From: Chitinophagaceae bacterium
GTDB lineage: Bacteria > Bacteroidota > Bacteroidia > Chitinophagales > Chitinophagaceae
Length of the DNA: 54,267 nucleotides
Direction: 5' to 3'
NCBI GenBank assembly: GCA_024643645.1
Contig: JAHEMN010000008.1
Coordinates: 1 to 54,267 of the forward strand
Below are positions 25,114 to 34,811 of the stretch, piece by piece. Numbering within the stretch: position 1 is the stretch's first letter; the number at the start of each line of letters is the position of its first letter. The notes under the pieces were generated by a model. It was given only the letters and a program-made list of their open reading frames with translations. It searched no databases and was not told where the DNA came from. The translations under genes were made by a program, and so were the position numbers.

Positions 25114-27501
25114 ATGCAAGACGGATCATTACATATAGCAGATATTTCATTCAATAGCCGGCTTAGCTTTAAGCCATTAGTAATGTTTTTGAAAAAAAAT
25201 ATAGCTGAAGGAAATCCCGGTATGAAAAAACTATATGGCCAGGTGGTAGAAGAATTCGAATCACATCCGGAACTATTAGAAAATATTACAGATCTCTCTA
25301 CAGTAAAACATCATAGCGAATTAATTGAAGAATTATTATCTGCAGTTTTTCCACCAACTACTTCTAATTATATGTATGGCATATTAATGCCATTTAAAAA
25401 TGAAGCAGTTTATGTTTCACCCTTATTCAGATCCCTGCTATTAAAACCAGGGACCAATGAAGTTGAAATTCCAAAAAGCCCTAATGCAGAGGATAATAAT
25501 TACGAAAAGATCCATTTTGCATATGGCTTATTACTAAAAAAATATCTTGGATTTAATAGCCCGGTAACCAACCGTTCTGTTTATCCGGTTCATGACGAGA
25601 ATAACGGACTTGTAAGATATATGGAGATCAGGTTGGATGCAAGATTCATGGATGTATTACCGCTTGACGAAATGCCTGAATTACCAAAGTCAATCATGGA
25701 CCCTAAAGGTAACAGAATAATGACGGTTTCAGAATTAGCGGAGCTGATCCCACTCGATAAATTTGTATTTGAAGGAGTAGCTGTTTTACGTATCAATGAT
25801 ATGACGGAACAGGAGGTAATTACAAAAATGAAAAACAGGCTATTGAATAGTTCTATTTCCGACGAAGATGTTTACATCGATCTTGAAGAACAGGTGAAAT
25901 CACTGATAGGGCTTAAAAACATAACGATCGGGGTTACTCCTTTTTTTAAAATAAACGGGCATTACGTATATTCTGAGATACATAATTCAAATAGTTTGCT
26001 GTTCAGAAACCTAGAAACTGCTGCAGAAAAAGATGAAATAAGCGATTATTGCAAACTATTATTCAGACAAAATGATCAACCCTTACTTTTCGAAAATATT
26101 GAAGACGAAAAAGTAAAGGAAATCCAATGTATACAAAATTATCATGAGAATGGTGCCAGAAGCCTGATCATGTGCCCATTAATACAAAATGATGATCTTA
26201 TAGGTATGTTAGAGATCATCTCAAAAGAACCAGGTTACCTTCAACCACAGCATATCAGTAAAATTGAAAATGCAATTCCTTTGTTCACTTTAGGTTTGGA
26301 AAAAAGTTTAGAACAGCTTAATTCACATGTTGACAGTATAATAAAGAAAAAATTTACTGCTGTTCAGCCTTCTGTTGAATGGAAGTTCACTGAAACTTCT
26401 ATAAATTATATTGTAAACCTGCATAAACAAAAGTTGGCAGAAATTGAAAGAATAGCTTTTGGAGATGTTCATCCGCTTTACAGTGCTATTGATATCCGTA
26501 ATTCTTCTACGGAAAGATCAAAATCAATTAAAGCAGATATTGTTGAACAATTGAACCTTGCAAAAAAAACAGTTAAAAATATTCAGTCTTTAATTTCATT
26601 TCCACTTTTACAGGAAATTGAATATAAGATTGAAAAATTCATTATTGCAGCATCAGATATTTTGCAATCAGATGAAGAAGTAATTATCCATGATTTTTTT
26701 GTTGGGCAGGTTGCTTCTGTATTTAACCATCTTAGAAGTACCGAACCAGTTGTGAAAAAAGAGATCGATGAATATTTTGCTGCATTGGATCCCAAAACAG
26801 GAATGAGGTATTACCATAGAAAAGAATACGAACAAAGCATTACCCGTATAAATGATACTTTATCTCAATTTATTGATAAAGAACAGGTAGCAGCTCAAAA
26901 AGTATATCCACATTACTTTGAACGCTTTGTTACTGATGGCGTAGAATTTAATATCTACATGGGACAATCCATCACTCCACGGAAAAAATTTGATGAGATA
27001 TACTTACGTAATTTAAGAATGTGGCAATTGAACGTAATTGCTAAAGCAGCAAGAATAACACATGATCTGGAAACCGAGCTATTTCATAACTTACGTACTA
27101 CTCAATTAATTTTATCATATAATCAATCATTAGCAATACTTTTCAGAACAGAAGAAAGAAAGTTTGATGTAGATGGTGCTCAAAATATCCGCTACGAGAT
27201 TGTGAAGAAACGGATAGATAAGGTTCGGGTAAAAGATACTAATGAAAGATTAACACAACCAGGAAAAATTGCAATTGTTTATACACAGGCAAAAGATGCA
27301 GAAGAATACACAGAATACATTGAATTTCTGCAAAATAAAAATCTACTGAAACCCGGCATTGAAAAATTTGACCTTGAAGAATTGCAAGGCGTATCCGGCC
27401 TTAAAGCACTTCGGGTTGATGTAAATTTTGATGGCCTGGATAGTGAAGAAAAGAAAGTAGAACTTTCCAACTTAACTTCTGATCAACTTACTGGCAAATA
27501 G
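25114..27501 (+). CDS. Large GAF-domain-containing protein of unknown function
   Basis: A 795-residue cytoplasmic protein with no signal or membrane helix. An N-terminal ~230-residue region is unfamiliar. A GAF-like domain follows (about 250-400), with YIDLEEQVKSLIGLKN at its start and ARSLIMCPLIQNDDLIGMLE as the typical last strands. The C-terminal half (about 410-795) is mainly helical and contains the unusual segment FGDVHPLYSAIDIRNSSTER (about 449-468). There is no histidine-kinase, GGDEF, HD-GYP or DNA-binding motif that I can see. It stands alone between the outer-membrane protein and a convergent TlpA-like gene. A sensory or scaffold role is possible, with the output unknown. Confidence 0.75.
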   Translation: MQDGSLHIADISFNSRLSFKPLVMFLKKNIAEGNPGMKKLYGQVVEEFESHPELLENITDLSTVKHHSELIEELLSAVFPPTTSNYMYGILMPFKNEAVYVSPLFRSLLLKPGTNEVEIPKSPNAEDNNYEKIHFAYGLLLKKYLGFNSPVTNRSVYPVHDENNGLVRYMEIRLDARFMDVLPLDEMPELPKSIMDPKGNRIMTVSELAELIPLDKFVFEGVAVLRINDMTEQEVITKMKNRLLNSSISDEDVYIDLEEQVKSLIGLKNITIGVTPFFKINGHYVYSEIHNSNSLLFRNLETAAEKDEISDYCKLLFRQNDQPLLFENIEDEKVKEIQCIQNYHENGARSLIMCPLIQNDDLIGMLEIISKEPGYLQPQHISKIENAIPLFTLGLEKSLEQLNSHVDSIIKKKFTAVQPSVEWKFTETSINYIVNLHKQKLAEIERIAFGDVHPLYSAIDIRNSSTERSKSIKADIVEQLNLAKKTVKNIQSLISFPLLQEIEYKIEKFIIAASDILQSDEEVIIHDFFVGQVASVFNHLRSTEPVVKKEIDEYFAALDPKTGMRYYHRKEYEQSITRINDTLSQFIDKEQVAAQKVYPHYFERFVTDGVEFNIYMGQSITPRKKFDEIYLRNLRMWQLNVIAKAARITHDLETELFHNLRTTQLILSYNQSLAILFRTEERKFDVDGAQNIRYEIVKKRIDKVRVKDTNERLTQPGKIAIVYTQAKDAEEYTEYIEFLQNKNLLKPGIEKFDLEELQGVSGLKALRVDVNFDGLDSEEKKVELSNLTSDQLTGK

Positions 27502-27518
27502 CAGCGAAAAAATAAATT

Positions 27519-28676
27519 TTAATTTAGAATTGAAGCAAGCTTGGCTTCAAGATCTGCACCTCTCAAATTTTCAGCTATTATTTTTCCTGCCGGATCTACC
27601 AATACATTGTAAGGTATTCCTTCAATTTTATATAATGGCACAACCGGACTTTCCCAATAAAGAAGATCACTTACATGTGTCCAGGCAAGTTTATCTTCCA
27701 TTATAGCTTTTTCCCATTTATCTTTTTGACCAGGCCTGTCAAGTGAAACACCCAATATTGTAAAGTTTTTATCTTTAAACTTGTTGTATGCACTTACAAC
27801 ATTTGGATTCTCACTCCGGCATGGCGCACACCAACTTGCCCAAAAATCAACTAATACATATTTACCTCTGAAAGAACTTAATTTTACTTCATTGCCTTTG
27901 GAATCTGGTAAACTTATTTCAGGAGCCATACTTCCTACTACTCCTTGTAAAGAATTCTTAATAGATAAAAGCCCTTTGTGAGATGGATATTTGGAAGATA
28001 ATTTATCAACCATAACTCTTACTTCATCCCTTGTAATTGGTTCTAATTGAAAATTTGGATTGCCTGCGGTACTTTGATAATATCCTAGCTGAAGCATTGC
28101 CAAAGCAGGGTTTATTGAATTATCAATTGAAGAAAGCAGATCATTTTTAATACCACTTGCTACCCCGTTAATTTCATTAGAAAGACTAAGCAACACACTA
28201 TCTGAAGCCCCGGCCTTTTGAAGGCTATCACCATTACGGGAGATCGTAAAAATATTTTGTAACTTTTTATTGAACTGTTCCATAAAATCCTTCATCTGCT
28301 GACTTGCTTCTGATCCTTTTACATCATAACTTTCCGGAAAATCTTTATTGGCACTATTATAAGTAACATTTAAGGTAAGCTTTGCTACATCATTAATAAC
28401 GGAAGCAAAAGGATATTCCGCATTTTCAACTCTCAAATTATAAACCCTTGCTTCTTCGGAACCTGCATTCAATACATATTTACCATCACTATCCAACATA
28501 GCAGAATCAATTACTGATGGCTGCATTGTAACCATAGGAATCTCTTCTAAAAATATTTTTTTACCAGGGCTATTGGTAATTGTACCTTTTATCTCAAAAC
28601 CCTTCTTACTTCCTGAATTTGAGTTGCAGGAAATCAATATCGATAAAACTGCTGCAAATAGAATTTGATTTTTCAT
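27519..28676 (-). CDS. TlpA-like thioredoxin lipoprotein (DUF4369-type N-terminus)
   Basis: A 385-residue periplasm-facing lipoprotein. The lipobox LISC places the lipidated Cys at residue 17. Residues about 26-120 look like the DUF4369 beta domain (FEIKGTITNSPGKKIFLEEI). The C-terminal TlpA/AhpC-type domain has DFWASWCAPCRSENPNVV with a full CxxC active site and the GIPYNVLVDPAGKI cis-proline loop. Family members reduce periplasmic disulfides or support cytochrome maturation. The start is 11 bases after the gatB stop on the same strand, so it is probably read from the gatB transcript. Confidence 0.88.
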   Translation of the reverse strand: MKNQILFAAVLSILISCNSNSGSKKGFEIKGTITNSPGKKIFLEEIPMVTMQPSVIDSAMLDSDGKYVLNAGSEEARVYNLRVENAEYPFASVINDVAKLTLNVTYNSANKDFPESYDVKGSEASQQMKDFMEQFNKKLQNIFTISRNGDSLQKAGASDSVLLSLSNEINGVASGIKNDLLSSIDNSINPALAMLQLGYYQSTAGNPNFQLEPITRDEVRVMVDKLSSKYPSHKGLLSIKNSLQGVVGSMAPEISLPDSKGNEVKLSSFRGKYVLVDFWASWCAPCRSENPNVVSAYNKFKDKNFTILGVSLDRPGQKDKWEKAIMEDKLAWTHVSDLLYWESPVVPLYKIEGIPYNVLVDPAGKIIAENLRGADLEAKLASILN

Positions 28677-28687
28677 TTATATAATTA

Positions 28688-30136
28688 TTACATTTTTAAT
28701 TTTTCCAATAATAATTCATTGGTAACTTTTGGATCTGCTTTACCTTTTGTTCGCTTCATTACTTCACCAACAAATAAGGCAAGCAATCCTTTTTTCCCTT
28801 TTTTATATTCTGTTACTTTATCTGCAAACTTATTCAGTACCTCATCAATAATCGGTCCGATTGCGGACACATCTGATTGCTGAATTAAATTATGCTCAAT
28901 GGCTATCGAGTCAGCTTTTTTTGCAGGGTCAACCAATAATAATGGGAAGATACGGGTTGAGGCAATTGAAAAACTAACTTTCCCCTGATCAATTAATGAT
29001 ATCAAGGATACTATATGTTCAGGTTGTAAAGGAAATTCACTTATTTCTTTCCCATTATCATTAAGCCATGATTTTACAGGACCAATTATCCAGTTAGCTG
29101 CTGCTTTATAATTGCCGGTATGGGTAATGATCTTTTCAAAATAATCAGAAACTGATTTTTCTTCTGTCAATACCCTGGCATCATATTCAGACAATTCAAG
29201 TGCTGATATATATTTTTTTATGCGTTGTTCCGGTAATGCCGGAATACTTTGCCTGATCTTTTCAATAAACTCATCTTGTAAATTGAATGGTGTAAGGTCT
29301 GGTTCAGGAAAGTAACGATAATCATCTGCATCCTCTTTGTCACGAATGGAACTTGTAGTTCCGGTATTCACCTCAAAACTTCTTGTTTGCTGTTTAATAG
29401 TTTCTCCGCTTTCCAAAATTCCGATCAATCGCTTTGTCTCAAACTCAATGGCCCTTTTTACGTTGCGTATGGAATTAAGATTTTTCACTTCTACTCTCGT
29501 TCCCAACTTTGTTTCTCCTTTTAAACGAACAGAGATATTTGCATCACAACGAAGACTACCCTCTTCCATATTTCCATCACATACACCCAGGTAACGAACC
29601 AACTTTCTTATTTCACTTACAAAGGCAAAAGCCTCATCACTACTTCTCAAGTCTGGCTCAGTTACGATCTCAATTAAAGGAGTACCTGCTCTGTTATAAT
29701 CTATACAAGTATTTTCCTCATCTGCATCATGAATACTTTTTCCTGCATCTTCTTCCAAATGAATTCTGTTTAACCGGATATCCTTTGCTGTTTCATCGAC
29801 CTTGATCGTAACAAATCCTGTTTTGCAGATCGGGGTTGTATGTTGTGATATTTGGTAGCCCTTTGGAAGATCGGGGTAGAAATAATTTTTACGGGCAAAA
29901 TAATTGTTCGTTTCAATTTCACAATTGCAAGCCAACCCCATTTTAATAGCATACTCAATTGCCTTACGGTTCATTTTAGGCAGCGTTCCGGGATGGCCTA
30001 ATGTAATAGGACTAACATGTGTATTCGGGGCTGCTCCATAAGCGATACTATCGCCACAAAACAATTTACTTTCTGTCATCAATTGGGCATGAACTTCAAG
30101 GCCAACTACAACTTCATATGCATCAATATTGCTCAT
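28688..30136 (-). CDS. gatB: Aspartyl/glutamyl-tRNA(Asn/Gln) amidotransferase subunit B
   Basis: A 482-residue subunit of GatCAB, which amidates misacylated Glu-tRNA(Gln) or Asp-tRNA(Asn). N-terminal YEVVVGLEVHAQL, then LGHPGTLPKMNRKAI, KNYFYPDLPKGYQISQ, the DYNRAGTPLIEIVTEPDLRS kinase-like core, and the helical plus C-terminal YqeY-like tail domain are all present. The length is standard. gatA and gatC are not in the window. It is followed closely by the TlpA-like gene and preceded by a -7-like box 14 bases from the ATG. Confidence 0.98.
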   Translation of the reverse strand: MSNIDAYEVVVGLEVHAQLMTESKLFCGDSIAYGAAPNTHVSPITLGHPGTLPKMNRKAIEYAIKMGLACNCEIETNNYFARKNYFYPDLPKGYQISQHTTPICKTGFVTIKVDETAKDIRLNRIHLEEDAGKSIHDADEENTCIDYNRAGTPLIEIVTEPDLRSSDEAFAFVSEIRKLVRYLGVCDGNMEEGSLRCDANISVRLKGETKLGTRVEVKNLNSIRNVKRAIEFETKRLIGILESGETIKQQTRSFEVNTGTTSSIRDKEDADDYRYFPEPDLTPFNLQDEFIEKIRQSIPALPEQRIKKYISALELSEYDARVLTEEKSVSDYFEKIITHTGNYKAAANWIIGPVKSWLNDNGKEISEFPLQPEHIVSLISLIDQGKVSFSIASTRIFPLLLVDPAKKADSIAIEHNLIQQSDVSAIGPIIDEVLNKFADKVTEYKKGKKGLLALFVGEVMKRTKGKADPKVTNELLLEKLKM

Positions 30137-30150
30137 TATTTACAAGGCCG

Positions 30151-30158
30151 CAAAAATA
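30151..30158 (-). promoter_or_regulatory. Putative gatB -7 promoter box (TATTTTTG)
   Basis: The minus strand reads TATTTTTG 14 bases before the gatB ATG. It lies just after the terminator of the upstream PDZ gene, consistent with a separate transcript. Confidence 0.42.
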
Positions 30159-30200
30159 CACCTGAAAGCCCGAACGATACTAATAGATTTTCTTAAAATT

Positions 30201-30236
30201 GAAAAAGCCGGATTTAATAATAAATCCGGCTTTTTC
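30201..30236 (-). terminator. Strong hairpin terminator after the PDZ-protein gene
   Basis: A perfect 16-bp stem (GAAAAAGCCGGATTTA with its complement) and a 4-base ATAA loop, beginning 15 bases downstream of the PDZ gene's stop. The A/T-rich arms would give a U-rich end on either strand. Confidence 0.85.
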
Positions 30237-30251
30237 ATTAAAATATTATTT

Positions 30252-31286
30252 TTAAAGATCTGCTGTTTTCACCTTCCGTGGCATTTTTACTTCAATATTC
30301 ATTGGTTTCCCGTTACGATCAAGCTTGATCATTATTGAGTTCTTATCCTTACTTTCCTTGATCACTTTCACTATATCGTCAGTTGAATTAATTGATTTAC
30401 CATCTACTTCAGTAATCACATCATCCTCCTTTATTCCAGCCTTCGCAGCATTACTTTCCTCATCTACTTCAATAACATTAACACCTTTTCCATTATCAGT
30501 ATCCTGCACTGATAAACCGAGCTTAGGACTACCTCCGGACCATATCCAGTTTTGGCCAGGTTGAGTTCTCATTCCCCTAAGCGTTTCCAGATCCGGCATA
30601 ATTTTTTCCAAATGCATTTTATCAAAATTCATTTCAAAATTTTTTCCCTCACTAATTGTCCATGGATTTAATCCTTTCCATTTAGTTAATTCTGCTGTCA
30701 CCTTTTTCTCTTTTTTATCTCTTATATAGGTAACTGTTACTTTATCGCCCGGTTTATGTTGTTTAATTGCTTCTGAAAGATCATCCGGTTCTGAGATCTT
30801 TGTATCATTAATTTTTGTAATGATATCATTTTCTTTTAGCCCGGCTTTTTCGGCTCCACTTTCTTTTGTTATACTCTTTATCTCTACACCATCTTCCGTC
30901 TTTTGTGTAGTAACACCCAGCATTGCCATATTTTCATCTCTTGAAAAAAGGTGAACCCTGTTATTATCATTAGTATTAAGATTCCACATTCCTACACCTG
31001 GCATTCTTTCAAATGACAATGATTCAAGATCTTTTAACTTATTCAACTTTACTTTCAGATCCCCTTCTTTGTAATCTTCAACCGGCTTACCATTTACAGT
31101 TACTTTATCTCCTTTGATCTCTATTACAACTTTTTCATCCTTATCACCTTTGCTAGTAATGATTATCTGCTTCACCTCTTTTTTTTCTTTTACTACCTTT
31201 TCCTCTTTTTGTGCTAAAAGAGTTGCAGGCATCAGCAAGCCGATAACAATAATCAAAAGGTTGAGCTTTGAAATTGTGTTTCGCAT
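30252..31286 (-). CDS. Exported protein with two PDZ domains and no protease domain
   Basis: A 344-residue protein from the ATG at 31286. An upstream in-frame ATG at 31343 lies beyond a -7-like box at 31329-31336 and would precede the signal peptide. The signal peptide spans about residues 1-26 (ending Leu-Leu-Ala-Gln). A Lys/Glu-rich region is followed by a first PDZ domain (about 115-200, with ESGAEKAGLKENDIITKIND) and a second at the C-terminus (about 250-335, with SNAAKAGIKEDDVITEVDGK). There is no trypsin-like or other protease domain, unlike DegP/HtrA. It probably acts as a periplasmic peptide-binding or scaffold protein. Confidence 0.82.
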   Translation of the reverse strand: MRNTISKLNLLIIVIGLLMPATLLAQKEEKVVKEKKEVKQIIITSKGDKDEKVVIEIKGDKVTVNGKPVEDYKEGDLKVKLNKLKDLESLSFERMPGVGMWNLNTNDNNRVHLFSRDENMAMLGVTTQKTEDGVEIKSITKESGAEKAGLKENDIITKINDTKISEPDDLSEAIKQHKPGDKVTVTYIRDKKEKKVTAELTKWKGLNPWTISEGKNFEMNFDKMHLEKIMPDLETLRGMRTQPGQNWIWSGGSPKLGLSVQDTDNGKGVNVIEVDEESNAAKAGIKEDDVITEVDGKSINSTDDIVKVIKESKDKNSIMIKLDRNGKPMNIEVKMPRKVKTADL

Positions 31287-31328
31287 ATTCTTATAGTTTT
31301 TTAGATTATCTACGTCAAGTTTCGTAGT

Positions 31329-31336
31329 CAAATATA
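31329..31336 (-). promoter_or_regulatory. Putative PDZ-gene -7 promoter box (TATATTTG)
   Basis: The minus strand reads TATATTTG 42 bases before the preferred ATG at 31286. It supports that start over the ATG at 31343, which lies upstream of the box. Confidence 0.48.
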
Positions 31337-31400
31337 GGGACATTTTCTGAAATACGAAATGTTTCGGAAATGTTAAATGTAATCTAGTTTCTGAAAGGTA

Positions 31401-31919
31401 TTATCGGTTGATAAACGGGTTTATAGCTTCATAAGTCTTGGCAGGATGCCCATCCACTATTTCATCACAGTAATATTTCATCCCACATTTCTCCAAAACT
31501 TTTAATGAAGCAATATTTTCAGGCATGGCCCTGCCCACAATTCGTGGAAGGTTAAGTTTTGCAAATCCGTAATTTAAAGAGGCTGCGGCAGCTTCTGTCG
31601 CATATCCTTTTCCCCATGTTTCTTTTAAAAACCGATAGCCAAGATCGATCTCTTTTCTTTCGGGCCTGGCTTTTAATCCGCACCAGCCGATAAATTGCAT
31701 ATCTGATTTGGTTTGCACTGCCCATCTTCCATGGTTATACAAAGCATATTGTGGCAATATTGTTTTTTCTAAAATTTCAACAGCTTGTTCCAAATGTTTA
31801 ACCGGATCCATAGTATACCTGATAACATCCGGATCCTTATTTAATTCGTAGATCAAATGTGCATCAGCAGATGTAAAAGTTCTGAGAATTAGTCGCTGAG
31901 TTTCTATAACAATATTCAT
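31401..31919 (-). CDS. GNAT-family N-acetyltransferase (RimJ/RimL-like)
   Basis: A 172-residue acetyltransferase. It has ETQRLILRTFTSADAHLIYE at the N-terminus, typical of the Acetyltransf_3/RimJ-L group, the acetyl-CoA pyrophosphate loop WGKGYATEAAAASLNYGF, and ENIASLKVLEKCGMKY near the end. The substrate could be a ribosomal-protein N-terminus or a small amine; sequence alone cannot say. It stands alone between the PDZ gene and a rightward small membrane gene. Confidence 0.9.
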   Translation of the reverse strand: MNIVIETQRLILRTFTSADAHLIYELNKDPDVIRYTMDPVKHLEQAVEILEKTILPQYALYNHGRWAVQTKSDMQFIGWCGLKARPERKEIDLGYRFLKETWGKGYATEAAAASLNYGFAKLNLPRIVGRAMPENIASLKVLEKCGMKYYCDEIVDGHPAKTYEAINPFINR

Positions 31920-32022
31920 ATAGTAAAATTACCTGGTAGTTATCCTAACCATAAAGTGGTATTGCAAATAGAATAAAATTTCGGATTTTTGATCACAATC
32001 ATTACTAGCTGAACTAACACAC

Positions 32023-32172
32023 ATGATTAACCTGGCATTTGGATTACTTTTTCTTTTCTGCATAAGTATCATCATTTATGCAATTAAGGTTTACAGAGAA
32101 GATACAAAATCTGTAAATGACAATAAACATCATTTTGAAGATGATGATGAACTTATTTACCGTCGCAAATAA
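32023..32172 (+). CDS. 49-residue single-pass membrane protein
   Basis: A short open frame of 49 codons from the ATG at 32023 to the TAA at 32170-32172. It has one hydrophobic helix (about residues 4-21), then Lys-Val-Tyr-Arg-Glu-Asp, a His/Asp-rich cytoplasmic tail and a final Tyr-Arg-Arg-Lys. The topology (hydrophobic N-terminus, positive residues immediately after the helix) is that of a genuine N-out small membrane protein. It ends two bases before the alaS stop. No family recognised, and no good promoter seen. Confidence 0.5.
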   Translation: MINLAFGLLFLFCISIIIYAIKVYREDTKSVNDNKHHFEDDDELIYRRK

Positions 32173-32174
32173 TT

Positions 32175-34811
32175 TTACAATAACCCCTTCACTACTTCGA
32201 TTACTTTATCTAACTGGCTTATATCCTGACCACCTGCTGTTGCCAATGTTTTTTGACCACCTCCGCCACCTTTTATTAACGGAGCAACAAATTCTTTAAT
32301 TATTTTTCCGGCATCTAAATCTTTTGCCTTCGCTACAGTTTCTGATATACCTACTGCTACAAATGGTTTGCCATTTAAATTTACACATAAGACTGCCACA
32401 TGATCCCGCAGATGATTCTTCAAATCAAAACAAAGTTTTTTTAATGCATCCGGATTACCAACTTCCACAATATCACCCACAAAATTTACTCCATTTATGA
32501 TCTCATCTTTTTGCAACAGCTCATTTCTTATTCCAACGAGTTGCCTTGCTTCCATTGATTCAAGATGCTTCTTCAGTTCTGTATTTTCATTTTGGAGATT
32601 ATCAATTGCTTTAAGAATGTCTTTAGGATTTTTTAAAGTTTCTTTCAAATCTCCTATCAGCCTTAATTGTCCATGAATAAATTCTTCTGCCATCTTACCA
32701 CAAAGAGCTTCTACTCTTCTTACACCGGCAGCAACAGCTGTTTCATTTGTAAGTTTAAAAAATCCCAGTTCCCCGGTAGCACCCACATGAGTACCGCCAC
32801 ATAATTCAATTGAATAATCCGGATCGATTATTACTACTCTTACTACATCACTGTATTTTTCACCAAACAATGCCATTGCACCAGATTTCATCGCTTCTTC
32901 CTTGGCCATCTCTTTTATCACAACCGGAATATTCTCCCTGATTTTTTCATTGACGAGTTCTTCAATTTTATTGATCTCTTCATCTGTTACTTTGGCAAAA
33001 TGAGAAAAATCAAAACGCAAATGTTCTTCATTTACCAATGAGCCTTTTTGTGCAACATGTGTACCCAGTACTTTTCTTAAGGCTGCATGAAGCAAATGGG
33101 TTGCTGAATGATGTAATGCTGTGTTTTTTCTTTTTATCGGATCAACTTTTGCTACTACATCTCCGGTTAGATCCTGAGGTACATTTTCAGTAAAATGAAT
33201 TATAAGATCATTATCCTTTTTTGTATCCACTATTTCTATTTCCTCATCACTAATTATTAATACTCCTTTATCACCAACCTGTCCGCCGCTTTCTGCATAG
33301 AAGGGTGTTGTATCTAATACAATCTGATACATTTCCTTTCCCTTTGCTTTTACTTGCCTGTACTTTAATACCGATGCTTTCGTTTCTAAAGAATCATACC
33401 CTACAAATGTATTGCTACCTTCTTTCAGTACAATCCAATCACCCGCATCTACTGAAGTAGCTGCACGGCTCCGGTCTTTTTGTTGCTGCATTTCTGCATC
33501 AAACCCTTTTTCATCAACGATCAGATTATTTTCAGAAGCGATCAATCTTGTAAGGTCAATAGGAAATCCAAATGTATCATACAATTCAAATGCATCTTTA
33601 CCCACAATTGTCTTATCTGCAGCACTACTGATTATCTCTTCTATTCTTTTTAATCCTTTTTCAAGAGTTCTTAAAAATGATTCTTCTTCTTCTTTTATAA
33701 CTTTTGTTACAAACTCAGTTTGCTTATGCAATTCCGGAAAAACAGTTTCAAATTGTTTTGCCAATACCGGCACCAATTGATTTAACAATGGTTGCTTATA
33801 ATCCAAATAGGAATAATAATACCTTACTGCTCTTCTGAGAATACGACGAATCACATAACCTGCACCGGTATTGGATGGCAATTGCCCATCAGCGATCGTA
33901 AAACTGATAGCTCTGATGTGATCGGCAATTACCCGAAAGGCAATTGCAACTTTACTATCATTACCATTATATTTTTGTTTGGTGATACCTTCTGTTGCAA
34001 TAATAGTTCCTGAAAAAATATCAGTATCATAATTACTTTGTTTATCCTGTATTACCCTCACTAATCTTTCCAGACCCATTCCCGTATCTACATGTTTGGC
34101 GGGTAATTGTTCCAGCTTACCATCTTTTTTACGGTTGTATTGAATAAATACATTGTTCCATATTTCTATCACCTGAGGATGATCTTTATTTACCAATATT
34201 TTTCCGGAAACAGTTTTTCGTTCTTCATCGCTCCTGCAATCAACATGTATTTCTGTACAGGGTCCGCAAGGCCCGGTATCACCCATTTCCCAAAAATTAT
34301 CTTTTTTATTTCCCATTAAGATCCTGTCAATAGCCACATAATTCTTCCATTCATTATAGGCTTCTTCATCTTTCGGCAAACCATCATTTTCATCACCTTC
34401 AAAAATGGTAACGTATAATCTATCTTTATCTAGTTTGTAAACTTCTGTCAATAACTCCCAACTCCACTCTATTGCTTCCTTTTTAAAATAACCTGCTTTT
34501 GGATGGGCCGGATCTCCAAAACTCCAGTTACCCAGCATTTCAAACATGGTATGATGATAAGTATCTACACCTACTTCTTCCAAATCATTATGCTTACCAC
34601 TTACCCTCAGGCATTTTTGGGTATCAGCAACTCTCGGATGATCTGCTTTTTTATTTCCTAAAAAATAATCTTTGAATTGATTCATTCCTGCATTGGTAAA
34701 CATCAATGTAGGATCATTTTTTACAACAATAGGTGCTGATGGAACAATAGTGTGCTCCCGGGATTTGAAAAAATCCATAAATGATTGTCGTATTTCTGCG
34801 CTTGTCATCAT
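32175..34811 (-). CDS. alaS: Alanyl-tRNA synthetase
   Basis: An 878-residue class II synthetase with the full domain set. The N-terminal catalytic domain has SAEIRQSFMDFFKSREHTIV, FTNAGMNQFKDYFLG and GLERLVRVIQ. The editing domain has zinc ligands in HSATHLLHAAL and CGGTHVGATGE. The C-Ala domain includes the Gly-rich APLIKGGGGGQKTLATAGG near the end. Translation could begin at either of two consecutive ATG codons at the start. Length is typical (~875). It is convergent with the 49-residue gene. Confidence 0.98.
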   Translation of the reverse strand: MMTSAEIRQSFMDFFKSREHTIVPSAPIVVKNDPTLMFTNAGMNQFKDYFLGNKKADHPRVADTQKCLRVSGKHNDLEEVGVDTYHHTMFEMLGNWSFGDPAHPKAGYFKKEAIEWSWELLTEVYKLDKDRLYVTIFEGDENDGLPKDEEAYNEWKNYVAIDRILMGNKKDNFWEMGDTGPCGPCTEIHVDCRSDEERKTVSGKILVNKDHPQVIEIWNNVFIQYNRKKDGKLEQLPAKHVDTGMGLERLVRVIQDKQSNYDTDIFSGTIIATEGITKQKYNGNDSKVAIAFRVIADHIRAISFTIADGQLPSNTGAGYVIRRILRRAVRYYYSYLDYKQPLLNQLVPVLAKQFETVFPELHKQTEFVTKVIKEEEESFLRTLEKGLKRIEEIISSAADKTIVGKDAFELYDTFGFPIDLTRLIASENNLIVDEKGFDAEMQQQKDRSRAATSVDAGDWIVLKEGSNTFVGYDSLETKASVLKYRQVKAKGKEMYQIVLDTTPFYAESGGQVGDKGVLIISDEEIEIVDTKKDNDLIIHFTENVPQDLTGDVVAKVDPIKRKNTALHHSATHLLHAALRKVLGTHVAQKGSLVNEEHLRFDFSHFAKVTDEEINKIEELVNEKIRENIPVVIKEMAKEEAMKSGAMALFGEKYSDVVRVVIIDPDYSIELCGGTHVGATGELGFFKLTNETAVAAGVRRVEALCGKMAEEFIHGQLRLIGDLKETLKNPKDILKAIDNLQNENTELKKHLESMEARQLVGIRNELLQKDEIINGVNFVGDIVEVGNPDALKKLCFDLKNHLRDHVAVLCVNLNGKPFVAVGISETVAKAKDLDAGKIIKEFVAPLIKGGGGGQKTLATAGGQDISQLDKVIEVVKGLL

